From positions 1,178,001 through 1,242,000 of the forward strand of contig NZ_LN879457.1 in the NCBI RefSeq assembly GCF_001403615.1: a DNA stretch of 64,000 nt, read 5' to 3'. The translations under genes and the position numbers were made by a program. This DNA is from Desnuesiella massiliensis (GTDB lineage Bacteria; Bacillota; Clostridia; Clostridiales; Clostridiaceae). The notes under the pieces are model-generated. The model was not told the DNA's origin. It saw nothing but the letters and a program-made list of their open reading frames with translations, and searched no databases. Shown one piece after another: positions 42,604 to 51,532 of the stretch; the stretch's first letter is position 1; every line of letters begins with the position of its first letter.

Positions 42604-42608
42604 GTATT

Positions 42609-42714
42609 ATAGGAGGCTGTGAAAAAGGGTACTCTATAGGTTTCGCTACACCGCGCCTGGAACCCCACGAGCGGCCTGCGAAAAAGAGCACCTATGTTTT
42701 TCACATCCTCCTAT
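42609..42714. repeat. 106-bp GC-rich element with terminal inverted repeats
   Basis: The ends ATAGGAGGCTGTGAAAAA (42609-42626) and the complement of 42697-42714 match at 17 of 18 positions. The interior is much richer in G and C (CACCGCGCCTGG, CGAGCGGCCTGCG) than its surroundings and contains a second, imperfect pairing around TTTCGC/GCGAAA. It overlaps the last codon of hutG. It could be a MITE-like or REP-like element. Confidence 0.55.
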
Positions 42715-43715
42715 AGATTATGAATTTTAGATAAGGTAGTAATCACTGAAAAAATTAATACAGAAGCTAAATCAGAAGTAGTATTATCCAAATCAAACCT
42801 TGGTGAAACTTCAGCAATATCAAAGCTAATTACTTTATTTGACTTTAATATGTATTTAAGAAATATTAGTACTTTCTCTGGATCTAGACCTAAAGGTTGT
42901 GTGGCACTGACTCCAGGAGCAAAAGCTGTAGAAAATACATCGGAGCAAATAGTTATGTAGATATGGTCTTGATGCTTTATAAAATCATCTAATTTTTCTA
43001 ACATGGTCCAATTGTCACTATGTATTATATCTTTTGCCAATATGTATTTAGCCCCAAGACTATCAGCAGTTTTAAATAGCTCTATGGTGTTACTATGCTT
43101 TTGAATTCCTATACAAAAATAGGAGTATTTCAAGTTCTCATCTCTGCATATATCTGCAATTTGCCTAAACATTGTACCGGAGCTGCCACCTTCAGGGTAA
43201 GGTCTAAGATCAAAATGAGCATCAAAATTTATTATACCTATATTAGGGTTAGAAGTATTTTTAGTTAAATGAGTTAATATGCCATTATAATGGCCAAAAG
43301 CAACTTCATGTCCTCCACCTAAAACTATAGGAAAAAGATTAAGGCTTAGAAGCTTATCCACAGCTTCTGATAATAAGGCTTGGCTTTCTTCTAAAGAGAT
43401 ATTTTTACAGTATATATTTCCTGCATCAAAGAGTTTAACTTCATTTGAGAAACTGCAAGGTAAGTTTGCTAACTCTTTTCTTATACTATCAGGACCTTGA
43501 GCAGCACCTATCCTGCCTTTGTTACGTCTAACACCCTCATCACAACAAAAGCCTATAAAAGCAAAAGCCAATTTACCATTATAGGACAAATTATCTTCTC
43601 TTAGGTCTAAGTGGTTGACCCATTGATGCCATCTAAAGGCATCAAAGTTACTTTCACTATCAATTCTTCCTTGCCAATTTGTTTTATCTCCAGGTGTGTA
43701 ATTTTTTTCAAACAT
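42711..43715 (-). CDS. hutG: Formimidoylglutamase (arginase/agmatinase superfamily)
   Basis: A 334-residue ureohydrolase-fold enzyme; HutG hydrolyses N-formimidoyl-L-glutamate to glutamate and formamide, the last step of histidine use. The manganese motifs are GGGHEVAFGHY, INFDAHFDLRPYPEGG and SFDIAEVSPRFD, with DVFSTAFAPGVSATQPLG, the form typical of HutG. The upstream GFCCDEGVRRNKGRIGAAQGPDSIR block is also HutG-like. No other hut genes are adjacent. GGGG precedes the ATG. Arginase and agmatinase are less likely alternatives. Confidence 0.88.
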   Translation of the reverse strand: MFEKNYTPGDKTNWQGRIDSESNFDAFRWHQWVNHLDLREDNLSYNGKLAFAFIGFCCDEGVRRNKGRIGAAQGPDSIRKELANLPCSFSNEVKLFDAGNIYCKNISLEESQALLSEAVDKLLSLNLFPIVLGGGHEVAFGHYNGILTHLTKNTSNPNIGIINFDAHFDLRPYPEGGSSGTMFRQIADICRDENLKYSYFCIGIQKHSNTIELFKTADSLGAKYILAKDIIHSDNWTMLEKLDDFIKHQDHIYITICSDVFSTAFAPGVSATQPLGLDPEKVLIFLKYILKSNKVISFDIAEVSPRFDLDNTTSDLASVLIFSVITTLSKIHNL

Positions 43716-43978
43716 TTCATAAACCCCACTTTTGAATAATTATAATACTCTAATATTATAGATTTATTGTAGATATTTATCAAGGAATAGGTGCAATATA
43801 TTTGTAATTTTAAACTATTTCAATATTCTTGATAATCAATACTTGAGAAATAAAGAAATTCTAGTTTTTTTGATGAATTTTGATGAAAATAATTTGAGTA
43901 TATAATTAAAAGGAGATATAATTTATATTGTAATCATTTAACTAAAGAATAAACATATAAGACTTAGGAGGGGGCAAA

Positions 43979-45694
43979 ATGAATTTTTTTAGAAACCTTA
44001 AAATTAGGACAAAACTTTTTTTAGCTTTTGCAGTGATGCTTGTAGTTACATCTATTGTAGGGGGATTAGGTGTTTACAGTACATACAAAATTAATCACAA
44101 TGCAGAGCAGCTCTATTCAAGCAATCTTAATAGTATAGAGCATCTGTATAAAATTCAAAAGAATTTATTAAATATTGGCATGAATCTGCAAGGATTAACC
44201 TTTATGCCAAAGGATAAAGTAGATAAGCAGAAATTATTAGATGACATAGATACACTTAAGAAAGAAAATACAAATATTTTAGATAGCTATCAAAGTCTTT
44301 TAGCTAGTGATGAAGAGAGAAAAGAGTGGCAAGTTTTTCAAAAGAATGTTGCAGAATATAGAAATATTAGGGAAAAGCTAATTGAGTTTTTAAAGAGCAA
44401 TAATTATGATGAAGCAGATAAAACTTGGATTGATGTAGAAAAGTCAAGACAAGAATTATTTACTTCTCTTGAGAAACTTATAAAAATGAATGAAGTAATG
44501 GCAGATAATGCTAATGGTTATAATAATAAAATGAATAAGGATTTCAATAAATTTATGTATAGCAGCATTGCATTTAGTATAGCAGTGTCGCTAATATTGA
44601 GTTATATTATTTCAAAATACATGAGTGCTTCAATAAAGAAGGGATTAATCTTTGCAGAGGCTATAGGTGAAGGTGATTTGACTAAGGAAATAGATCTTAA
44701 TTCCAAAGATGAATTAGGCCAATTAGCATCAGCTTTAAATAAAGCAAAAGAGAATATGAAGGCACTTATAAAAGAGATAATGGGACAAGCTGAAGAGGTG
44801 TCTGCTTCTAGTGAGGAACTTTCTGCCACTGTGGAAGAAATTACAGCTAAAGTTGAAAATGTGAACAGTTTTACTAATGATATTGTAAGAGATACTCAAG
44901 AAGCCAGTGCTACCACTGAAGAGATTTCAGCCTCTGTAGAAGAGATAAATGCTGGAGTGAACGAGTTATCTCAAAGGGCCACAGATGGCAGTGGTGAGTC
45001 ATTAGAAATCAAAAATAGAGCAGAGAAAATAAGAGACAAAGGCTTTCAATCTAAGGATATGGCTAATAAAATATACGATAGTAAGCAAGGAGATATATTA
45101 AAAGCTATTGAGGAAGGAAAAGTAGTACAAGATATAAAGATAATGGCTGATTCTATTGCCCAAATTGCAGCTCAAACTAATTTGTTAGCTTTAAACGCAG
45201 CTATTGAAGCGGCTAGAGCTGGAGAGCAAGGAAGAGGTTTTGCGGTGGTGGCAGAGGAGATAAGAAAGCTAGCAGAGCAATCGGCTGATAATGTAAAAAA
45301 TATTCAAATGGTTACGGAAAAAGTTCAACAAGCCTTTAATAACATATCTACTAATTCTCAAGAGATACTAGAGTTTGTTGATAAGCGAGTTAAAGCTGAC
45401 TATGACCTTCTTGTGGAAACGGGTGATAGTTATGAGAAGGACGCTATTTTTGTAAGTAGCATGTCTGAAGATATCGCTTCTATGTCTCAAGAGATAAGCG
45501 CTACCATAGATGAAGTGTCAAAGGTAGTTCAAAATATTGCTGCTTCTGCACAAACTACAGCAGTAAATTCATCTGAAATAATGAATAGCATGAATGAAAC
45601 TTCACAAGCAATGCAGCAGGTAGCGAATACTGCACAAAATCAGGCACAAATTGCTGAAAGATTGAGCACACTAGTTCAAAAGTTTAAAGTATAA
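43979..45694 (+). CDS. Methyl-accepting chemotaxis protein, 4HB sensor type
   Basis: A 571-residue receptor. TM1 is at about residues 13-33 and a four-helix-bundle extracellular sensor at about 35-185. TM2 is at about 190-212 (MYSSIAFSIAVSLILSYI), the HAMP domain at about 213-265, and a long coiled-coil signalling domain follows with the hairpin tip IAAQTNLLALNAAIEAARAGEQGRGFAVVAEEIRKLAEQS. It controls CheA through CheW. The C-terminus lacks a CheR-binding pentapeptide. AGGAGGGGG precedes the ATG. It is a single-gene unit; no che genes are nearby. The ligand is unknown. Confidence 0.92.
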   Translation: MNFFRNLKIRTKLFLAFAVMLVVTSIVGGLGVYSTYKINHNAEQLYSSNLNSIEHLYKIQKNLLNIGMNLQGLTFMPKDKVDKQKLLDDIDTLKKENTNILDSYQSLLASDEERKEWQVFQKNVAEYRNIREKLIEFLKSNNYDEADKTWIDVEKSRQELFTSLEKLIKMNEVMADNANGYNNKMNKDFNKFMYSSIAFSIAVSLILSYIISKYMSASIKKGLIFAEAIGEGDLTKEIDLNSKDELGQLASALNKAKENMKALIKEIMGQAEEVSASSEELSATVEEITAKVENVNSFTNDIVRDTQEASATTEEISASVEEINAGVNELSQRATDGSGESLEIKNRAEKIRDKGFQSKDMANKIYDSKQGDILKAIEEGKVVQDIKIMADSIAQIAAQTNLLALNAAIEAARAGEQGRGFAVVAEEIRKLAEQSADNVKNIQMVTEKVQQAFNNISTNSQEILEFVDKRVKADYDLLVETGDSYEKDAIFVSSMSEDIASMSQEISATIDEVSKVVQNIAASAQTTAVNSSEIMNSMNETSQAMQQVANTAQNQAQIAERLSTLVQKFKV

Positions 45695-45701
45695 TAAAAT
45701 G

Positions 45702-45745
45702 AAAGGACTGTTCATAATGAAAATTTTTATATGAACAGTCTTTTA
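45702..45745. terminator. Bidirectional terminator
   Basis: The 14-bp arms AAAGGACTGTTCAT and ATGAACAGTCTTTT pair with one G-T wobble, between the chemotaxis receptor and the opposing selenium cluster. Confidence 0.85.
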
Positions 45746-45747
45746 TA

Positions 45748-45981
45748 TTATTCTTCGTACTCTAAAATATAACTATTATCTTCAACTCTAAAAATCTTTT
45801 CAATATCTTCGTTAATCATAGGATCTATATTCCCTACAAAAGAAAATCTTATTGCAATGACGCAATTAGAGCTTAATATTCTTGGAGTAGGAGTTATCTG
45901 ATTTTCTATATTCATACTGCTTAAATATTTATTATATTTAATAGCTCCTGAATGAGTAAAGAAAACTGCTACATATTCCAT
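45748..45981 (-). CDS. DUF3343 protein, putative Se/S carrier-like
   Basis: A 77-residue protein of the DUF3343 family: VAVFFTHSGAIKYNKYL at the start, IENQITPTPRILSSNCVIAIRF in the middle with the conserved Pro-Thr-Pro and Ser-Ser-x-Cys, then an acidic end. These proteins accompany YedE and YedF in selenium or sulfur trafficking clusters. It begins 2 bases after the YedF-like stop; no strong ribosome site is visible, so translational coupling is likely. Confidence 0.85.
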   Translation of the reverse strand: MEYVAVFFTHSGAIKYNKYLSSMNIENQITPTPRILSSNCVIAIRFSFVGNIDPMINEDIEKIFRVEDNSYILEYEE

Positions 45982-45983
45982 AG

Positions 45984-46190
45984 TTATCTTTTTGCTGATA
46001 GAATATAGCTATCTTCAGCTTCTTCTACATTAATTTTATAACCAGAATTTCTTAAGAATCGACATACATTTGTTTTAGCAGTATTATTATCAACAAGTAT
46101 TTTAACTTCCTTAGGATTACTTTCTAAAGCCTGTTTTACCATTAATACTGGTTGTGGACATGACATACCTCTTGCATCAATTTGAACCAA
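45984..46190 (-). CDS. yedF: TusA/YedF-type sulfur or selenium carrier protein
   Basis: A 68-residue TusA-fold protein: DARGMSCPQPVLMVKQAL with the active Cys in C-P-x-P, then VDNNTAKTNVCRFLRNSGY. It corresponds to the N-terminal TusA domain; the longer YedF with a DsrE-like domain is here split, with DUF3343 encoded next. TTG 46190 is the start, with AAAGGGGA 9 bases upstream, overlapping the end of yedE by 14 bp. The order YedE-YedF-DUF3343 is the known selenium-metabolism arrangement. Confidence 0.85.
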   Translation of the reverse strand: MVQIDARGMSCPQPVLMVKQALESNPKEVKILVDNNTAKTNVCRFLRNSGYKINVEEAEDSYILSAKR

Positions 46191-46854
46191 CCTTTACATC
46201 CCCTTTCAAATAAGGCTTTACATCCTTTTCTAAACTAAAATAGGATATGCATAGTACAATTAAAAATCCTACGATGACAGCAATTTTACCATTAGGGGTT
46301 GGACCACTGGCACTAGAGGCTAAACCGAAGTTATGAACAAAAGCTGCTCCTACAATCATGCCTATAACTGTGATAACAGAATCTATATTTCCTTCCCCAG
46401 AGAGTATTAATTGCCTAAGAGGGCATCCTCCTAAAAGGGTAGAAGCCCATCCAGCTAATGCCATGCCTAGAAAATTCCACAAAGCATCATTATGAGCTAC
46501 AGGTTGATTAACGAAGCTAAGGTTAAATTTACCCATAATTATGTTTCCAATTAAGGAAAAAAGAAAAATTGCAATAAATCCAGAAATTAAATAGCTGTCT
46601 TTAAACATAATAATGTCTCTAATTCCGCCTACCATGCATAACCTACTTCTTTGTGCTAAGGCTCCAACAATTAATCCAGCTGCCAAAGAAATGTATATAG
46701 GCGCATGGGAGGCACCTGGGCCTTTTTTACTAAAGAATATAAAAGCTGGCGTTGCTATCAAGAGAGCAAAGAGAGCTATGTTTACCAATGGAAGCATAAA
46801 GCCTTCAAATTTAGTAACTTTGTAATTTCTCTTTAAGTTAAAATCTTTATTCAA
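46177..46854 (-). CDS. yedE: YedE-like selenium metabolism membrane protein, half length
   Basis: A 225-residue protein with about six membrane segments and the YeeE/YedE signatures AQRSRLCMVGGIRD (Cys), FLGMALAGWASTLLGGCPLRQLILSGEGN (Cys) and GAAFVHNFGLASS. Full-length YedE proteins carry two such halves and are some 350 residues or more; this one matches only the C-terminal half. An in-frame TAA lies seven codons before the TTG at 46854, so no N-terminal half is encoded here. The TTG has no clear ribosome site; ATG 46794, just before the first helix, has a weak GAAGG and may be the true start. It may be a working half transporter or a 5'-truncated remnant. Confidence 0.75.
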   Translation of the reverse strand: MNKDFNLKRNYKVTKFEGFMLPLVNIALFALLIATPAFIFFSKKGPGASHAPIYISLAAGLIVGALAQRSRLCMVGGIRDIIMFKDSYLISGFIAIFLFSLIGNIIMGKFNLSFVNQPVAHNDALWNFLGMALAGWASTLLGGCPLRQLILSGEGNIDSVITVIGMIVGAAFVHNFGLASSASGPTPNGKIAVIVGFLIVLCISYFSLEKDVKPYLKGDVKVGSN

Positions 46855-47024
46855 AAATATTTGGTAGCATTGTTAAAAAATAGCTAATTTCATCATATCA
46901 AATTTAGGGATAATTGTTAAATTTTAATATACGATAGTTATTTTCTTATCTATAGAGATTATCAATAATTAAGTATATGGTGAGAATGCATACAAAAAAA
47001 TTTAAACAACTGTTTGAATTTCCT

Positions 47025-47050
47025 ATAAATAGTATTATAATACTACTTAT
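47025..47050. promoter_or_regulatory. Palindrome upstream of the ABC ATPase gene
   Basis: The 11-bp arms ATAAATAGTAT and ATACTACTTAT enclose TATA, one mismatch. It lies about 60 bases before the ATPase start, in the promoter region, and is a likely operator for an unlinked regulator. Confidence 0.5.
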
Positions 47051-47108
47051 AAGAGGGTGTAAAAAGAGTTTTAAAATATATATAAATATTATTGGGAGGA
47101 TATTGAAA

Positions 47109-47813
47109 ATGGAAAATTATATAGAACTCAGTGATGTAAAAAAAATATATAAAATGGGGGAAGTAGAGATAAAAGCTTTAGATGGAGTTACCTTTTCTAT
47201 TGACAAAGGTGAATTTGTAATTATTGTAGGTCCTAGTGGAGCTGGAAAGACTACGGTGTTAAATATATTAGGAGGCATGGATTCACCAGACTATGGTAAA
47301 GTAGTTGTAGATAAAAGAGAAGTTAGTAATTATAAAGGAAGAGATCTTACTGCTTATAGAAGACATGATATAGGATTTGTATTTCAATTTTATAATTTAG
47401 TACAGAACCTTACGGCTTATGAAAATGTAGAGTTAGCCTCACAAATATGCAAGGATCCCTTGGATGCTGGAAAGGTGCTTGAAAATGTTGGACTAAAAGA
47501 TAGAATGAACAATTTTCCAGCTCAGCTATCCGGTGGTGAGCAGCAAAGAGTTTCTATTGCAAGGGCTCTTGCAAAGAAACCTAAATTATTATTATGTGAT
47601 GAGCCTACTGGAGCCTTAGACTATAATACTGGGAAATCCATTTTAAAGCTTCTCCAAGATACCTGCAGGGAGTTTGGAATGACAGTAATAGTTATAACGC
47701 ATAACTCAGCTATTACACCAATGGCAAATAAGGTTATAAAAGTTAAAAATGGTAAAGTAGATAGTATTACTATTAACGATAACCCAATATCTGTGGAAAG
47801 GATTGAATGGTAG
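47109..47813 (+). CDS. ABC transporter ATPase, MacB/LolD type
   Basis: A 234-residue ATPase with Walker A GPSGAGKTT, Q-loop FVFQFYNLVQNLTAYENVELA (the LolD/MacB form), signature LSGGEQQR, Walker B LLLCDEPTGALD and the H-loop histidine in VITHN. ATG 47109 has GGGAGGA 9 bases upstream; the frame stays open to 46977 but that extension includes the palindrome region. It overlaps the next gene by 7 bp, so the two make one transporter. Confidence 0.88.
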   Translation: MENYIELSDVKKIYKMGEVEIKALDGVTFSIDKGEFVIIVGPSGAGKTTVLNILGGMDSPDYGKVVVDKREVSNYKGRDLTAYRRHDIGFVFQFYNLVQNLTAYENVELASQICKDPLDAGKVLENVGLKDRMNNFPAQLSGGEQQRVSIARALAKKPKLLLCDEPTGALDYNTGKSILKLLQDTCREFGMTVIVITHNSAITPMANKVIKVKNGKVDSITINDNPISVERIEW

Positions 47814-50278
47814 CAATGAAAAATGCATTTACTAAAAATATAATAAGAGAAATAATTAAATCTAAGTCTAGATTCCTTTCTATATTTGCCATAATAGCTA
47901 TAGGAGTGGCTTTTTTTGCAGGGGTAAGAGCTACCAGCCCAGATATGCAGATTACCGCAGATAAATATTTAGACGAAAATAACCTAGCGGACATAAGTGT
48001 TTTGTCAAAAACCGGTTTTACTGAAGAAGATATTGAAAAAGTAAAAGAGGTTAAGGGAGTTTCTAATGTAGTGCCAGGGTATAGATTTGACGCCTTAGCC
48101 TTAAATGGAGAAAGTGAGAGAGCAGTAAAAGTACATTCCATAGCTTTAAATAAAGAGAACATTTCTATTAATAGCCCTGTACTACTAGAAGGAAGTCTGC
48201 CAACAAAGGAAGATGAATGTGTCACTGAAAAAAAATATCTTAAAGCAGAAAAGCTTAAAATTGGAGACTATGTGGAGCTTAAAACCCAAAATGGAGTTAA
48301 AAAGTTTAAAATAACTGGCATGGTTAATAGCCCCATGTATATTAATTCTTATCAGAGGGGCAATAACAGTTTAGGCAATGGAGAAACTCAGGCTTTCTTT
48401 CAGATAGGAGAAGAAGCTGCTTATGACTTGTCTATTCCTAAGATTCCTTTACCACCAAATGTGACAGCGCCTAAGGTATTTAGTGAATTATCCATAATGG
48501 TAGAGGGAGCCAAAGAAAAAAATAGTTTTCTTAAAGACTATGATAAAATAGTAGAACCTGTTAAAGACCGTATAGAGGATCTTGGAAAAGAAAGAACTTC
48601 TACAGGTTGGTATGTGTTTGGGAGAGATGCTAATATAGGTTTTAGTGGCTTTGGTGATGATGCAGATAGAATTGCTGCTATAGGTCAAGCGTTTCCGATT
48701 ATATTTTTCCTTGTAGCCACATTAGTATGTCTTACTACCATGACGAGAATGGTAGAGGAGCATAGGACAGAAATAGGAACCCTTAAGGCTTTGGGCTACG
48801 GAAAACGCTATATAATACTCCAATACTTTTTATATTCTTTTACTGCAAGTATTTTAGGGAGCATTGCAGGGCTATTGATAGGATTTAGGCTCTTTCCTAC
48901 GGTTATATTCACTGCTTACAAGATAATGTATGATGTGCCTGCTCTTGATACTCCCTTTAATAAAGAGCTAGCAATCATTGCTACTCTTGTGGCAGTTCTA
49001 TGTACTACACTAGCAGCAATCCTTGCCTGCGCAAAAGAGTTGATAGCTGTACCTGCTACATTGATGCGACCCAAGGCTCCCAAAGCAGGGAAGAGAATTT
49101 TTATTGAAAGAATAAAATTTATTTGGAATAGAATGTCCTTCACTAGCAAGGTAACCGCTAGAAATCTTTTAAGGTATAAAAAAAGATTTTTCATGAGTAT
49201 AATTGGAATAGCTGGATGCACAGCATTATTGCTCACTGGCTTTGGGCTTAAAAATTCTATTGTGCAGATAACAGAAAAGCAATTTGGTGATATTTATGCT
49301 TACAATATGAGAGGGTATTTAAATCTATTCCTTGATGAAGAAGTGGTAAAAGAATTTGTGGACAAATTAAATGACCATGATGAGGTACAAAAATCATTGA
49401 TGGCTTTTGAGCAAAGAATAAAAACTGATAAAGAAAATAGTAAGAAGAATGATGTAGATGCATATATTATGGTGCCTCAAGATAAAGAATTATTTAAAGA
49501 CTTTATAAAATTAAGAGACGACAAAGAGGCTATTATCTTATCTGATAATGGTGTAGTTATAACTGAAAAACTATCGAAGCTATTAAACGCAAAAAAGGGT
49601 GATAACATAAAGGTAACCCTAGGAGATAAAACTGTAGATGCTAAGATAGATGCTATAGCTGAACAATATATTGCCCATTATGTATACATGTCAAAGGCTT
49701 ACTACAAAGAGTTATTTGATGAAGCTATAAAATACAACCAGTTTACAGGTATAATTAAAGATACCAGTGATGAAACGGAAAATAGTCTATCAAAATCTCT
49801 TATGAAGGATGAAAGAATAAATTCAGTAAACTTTACCACTCATATCAGTAGTGATTTTAAAAAGAATCTAGATAATATAGATTCAGCAGTAGGGGTAATG
49901 ATAATTTCAGCTGCAGCCCTTGCTTTTGTGGTAATGTATAATCTTACTAATATTAATATTAATGAAAGAATAAGAGAATTAGCTACCATAAAGGTGCTAG
50001 GCTTTTACGATGGCGAGGTAGCTCAATATGTCTATAGAGAAAATGTTATCTTATCCATTATAGGAGCCCTATTTGGGCTAATTTTGGGTATTGTTATCCA
50101 TAGGTATGTAATTGTTACAGCGGAGATTGATATGGTTATGTTTGTACGTAAAATCAATATGATGAGCTACATGTACTCAGCTCTGCTTACTTTAGTATTC
50201 TCAGGCTTAGTGAATTTGGTGATGTATAGAAGATTAAAGAAGATCGATATGATAGAATCACTAAAAAGTGCTGAATAG
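47807..50278 (+). CDS. ABC transporter permease, FtsX-like
   Basis: An 823-residue permease with an N-terminal helix (SIFAIIAIGVAFFAGVRA), a large extracytoplasmic domain (about residues 45-290) and three helices with the FtsX motif RMVEEHRTEIGTLKALGYGKRYI. Then come a further helix near 465, a second external domain and three final helices with ERIRELATIKVLGFYDGEV. This two-FtsX-domain layout is common in Firmicutes for macrolide, peptide or lipoprotein-related export. ATG 47807 overlaps the ATPase stop; ATG 47816 is an alternative start. The substrate is unknown. Confidence 0.85.
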   Translation: MVAMKNAFTKNIIREIIKSKSRFLSIFAIIAIGVAFFAGVRATSPDMQITADKYLDENNLADISVLSKTGFTEEDIEKVKEVKGVSNVVPGYRFDALALNGESERAVKVHSIALNKENISINSPVLLEGSLPTKEDECVTEKKYLKAEKLKIGDYVELKTQNGVKKFKITGMVNSPMYINSYQRGNNSLGNGETQAFFQIGEEAAYDLSIPKIPLPPNVTAPKVFSELSIMVEGAKEKNSFLKDYDKIVEPVKDRIEDLGKERTSTGWYVFGRDANIGFSGFGDDADRIAAIGQAFPIIFFLVATLVCLTTMTRMVEEHRTEIGTLKALGYGKRYIILQYFLYSFTASILGSIAGLLIGFRLFPTVIFTAYKIMYDVPALDTPFNKELAIIATLVAVLCTTLAAILACAKELIAVPATLMRPKAPKAGKRIFIERIKFIWNRMSFTSKVTARNLLRYKKRFFMSIIGIAGCTALLLTGFGLKNSIVQITEKQFGDIYAYNMRGYLNLFLDEEVVKEFVDKLNDHDEVQKSLMAFEQRIKTDKENSKKNDVDAYIMVPQDKELFKDFIKLRDDKEAIILSDNGVVITEKLSKLLNAKKGDNIKVTLGDKTVDAKIDAIAEQYIAHYVYMSKAYYKELFDEAIKYNQFTGIIKDTSDETENSLSKSLMKDERINSVNFTTHISSDFKKNLDNIDSAVGVMIISAAALAFVVMYNLTNININERIRELATIKVLGFYDGEVAQYVYRENVILSIIGALFGLILGIVIHRYVIVTAEIDMVMFVRKINMMSYMYSALLTLVFSGLVNLVMYRRLKKIDMIESLKSAE

Positions 50279-50291
50279 AACAGAATTTAAG

Positions 50292-50318
50292 AAAAAAGCG
50301 ACATTGGTCGCTTTTTTT
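50292..50318 (+). terminator. Rho-independent terminator
   Basis: AAAAAAGCGAC pairs with GTCGCTTTTTT, followed by T, 13 bases after the permease stop. Confidence 0.85.
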
Positions 50319-50381
50319 AATGCACAATTCAGAATTTACAATGCACAATCATTGTGAATTGTGCACTGTGCATTGTGAATT
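50319..50381. repeat. Intergenic repeat of AATTGTGCATT type
   Basis: AATGCACAAT occurs twice (50319-50328, 50340-50349) and its complement twice more in GAATTGTGCACTGTGCATTG, so the block folds on itself. Similar GTGCATTGTGAATT strings are frequent between clostridial genes. Confidence 0.6.
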
Positions 50382-50409
50382 AAATAAAAGTTGCTTGCAA
50401 TTTTATTTA

Positions 50410-51309
50410 TTAGGTATTATCTTTTCTATAATAATATAGCCTTCCATCCTCTACAGATATATCAAGGAACCCTTCATTATATAGATAAGCTATGAAGGCA
50501 GATAAGGAACAAAAATTAATGTAGTATTGGTGTATTCCTATAGTAAGATCATTCAATAAAATCACATTTTCTAGCAATTCTTCCTTTGTTAAAGGCTGCT
50601 CTAATAATTCTAAGCATTGGTTGCAATAGTGTTTTATATTTTCAATATTCTTATCTGCCAAAGAAATAATTTCTTCCCTTGAGTACACATTAGTTCCATG
50701 GCTAACTATAAAATAATCTGCTTCTATATTTTTTATAGAATTCAGTGATTTTAATGTATCCTCAATATTATATAAATAAGGGAAAGAGTATTTATTTAAG
50801 GTATCCTCACTAAAGATACTGTCTCCTAAAAAGCAAATTCTTTCAGGGGTAATAACACCTATGGATTCAGGAGAATGACCACCTAGATTAATAATTTCTA
50901 TCTTTTCATCATTTATTTTATTTGTCCCATATTCAAGAATAGTATCCACCCTGGTAGGCTTAATAGGTTTTCTTATATCTTTGAGAGCATAGGAATTAAA
51001 TAATGCATTTGCCAACAGTTCTGGGTTTTCCATATATAGTTTTTCTTTCTCAGAAGCGTAAACTATGGACCCAGGATAGTTTTCTAAAAAATAATTGTTG
51101 CCTCCAAAATGATCTACATGACCATGAGTATTTATTATGTATTTTAAGTGTAGCCCATTTGAGTTTAATACTTCTTCTATTTTTCTAGCCACAGTATTAT
51201 TGATCCCTGTATCAATTAATAAGCAATTTTTATTTTTAAAAATAAATACGCCTATGTTTGTAGGAGCAGGGATATAATAGCTGTTACCTTTTATCTTTAT
51301 AAGTTCCAT
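50410..51309 (-). CDS. MBL-fold metallo-hydrolase
   Basis: A 299-residue metallo-beta-lactamase-fold protein. It has LLIDTGINNTVARKIE near the start, the zinc motif NTHGHVDHFGGN, INLGGHSPESIGVI and LGDSIFSED, and a late histidine in FIVSHGTNVYS. The C-terminal 90 residues are helical (YCNQCLELLEQPLTKEEL; INFCSLSAFIAYLYNEGF). The start at 51309 is chosen from a modest AAGGAAG site; the frame extends 16 codons further upstream. Family members include thiolesterases, lactonases and glyoxalase II-like enzymes; nothing here chooses among them. Confidence 0.82.
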   Translation of the reverse strand: MELIKIKGNSYYIPAPTNIGVFIFKNKNCLLIDTGINNTVARKIEEVLNSNGLHLKYIINTHGHVDHFGGNNYFLENYPGSIVYASEKEKLYMENPELLANALFNSYALKDIRKPIKPTRVDTILEYGTNKINDEKIEIINLGGHSPESIGVITPERICFLGDSIFSEDTLNKYSFPYLYNIEDTLKSLNSIKNIEADYFIVSHGTNVYSREEIISLADKNIENIKHYCNQCLELLEQPLTKEELLENVILLNDLTIGIHQYYINFCSLSAFIAYLYNEGFLDISVEDGRLYYYRKDNT

Positions 51310-51404
51310 TGCATAGCACTTCCTTCGATGAATATAAATATATAGTGATTTTAACACAGAAGTTAACTATTTTCTATTTTTTTTAGTTAATAAAATAAGT
51401 ACAG

Positions 51405-51436
51405 ATAAAAAAGCTACACCTAAAAATAGGTGTAGT
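51405..51436 (-). terminator. Minus-strand terminator of the small RNA/peptide unit
   Basis: CTACACCT pairs with AGGTGTAG around a five- or six-base loop; on the minus strand it is followed by CTTTTTTATC. It lies 18 bases after the 16-codon reading frame and about 96 bases before the MBL gene. Confidence 0.75.
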
Positions 51437-51453
51437 ATAGAGGCTTATATAGC

Positions 51454-51504
51454 TTAATTTTTTTTAATTTTAAGAGAATATTTTTGAGCCACATCCTTTT
51501 TCAT
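51454..51504 (-). CDS. 16-residue micropeptide candidate
   Basis: ATG AAA AAG GAT GTG GCT ... TAA encodes MKKDVAQKYSLKIKKN, a basic peptide without a hydrophobic core. GGAGAGG lies 6 bases before the ATG. It is placed after a long base-paired leader and before a terminator on the same strand, so it has the full set of signals for a short independent gene. It could be a leader peptide, a signal or a translated small RNA. Nothing similar is known to me. Confidence 0.5.
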   Translation of the reverse strand: MKKDVAQKYSLKIKKN

Positions 51505-51532
51505 GAATATCCTCTCCATTACTATTGTTAAA

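Noticed and set aside
50319..50381. CRISPR-like short repeats
   Set aside because: Only four partial copies in both orientations with no regular spacers; it is a self-complementary intergenic repeat.
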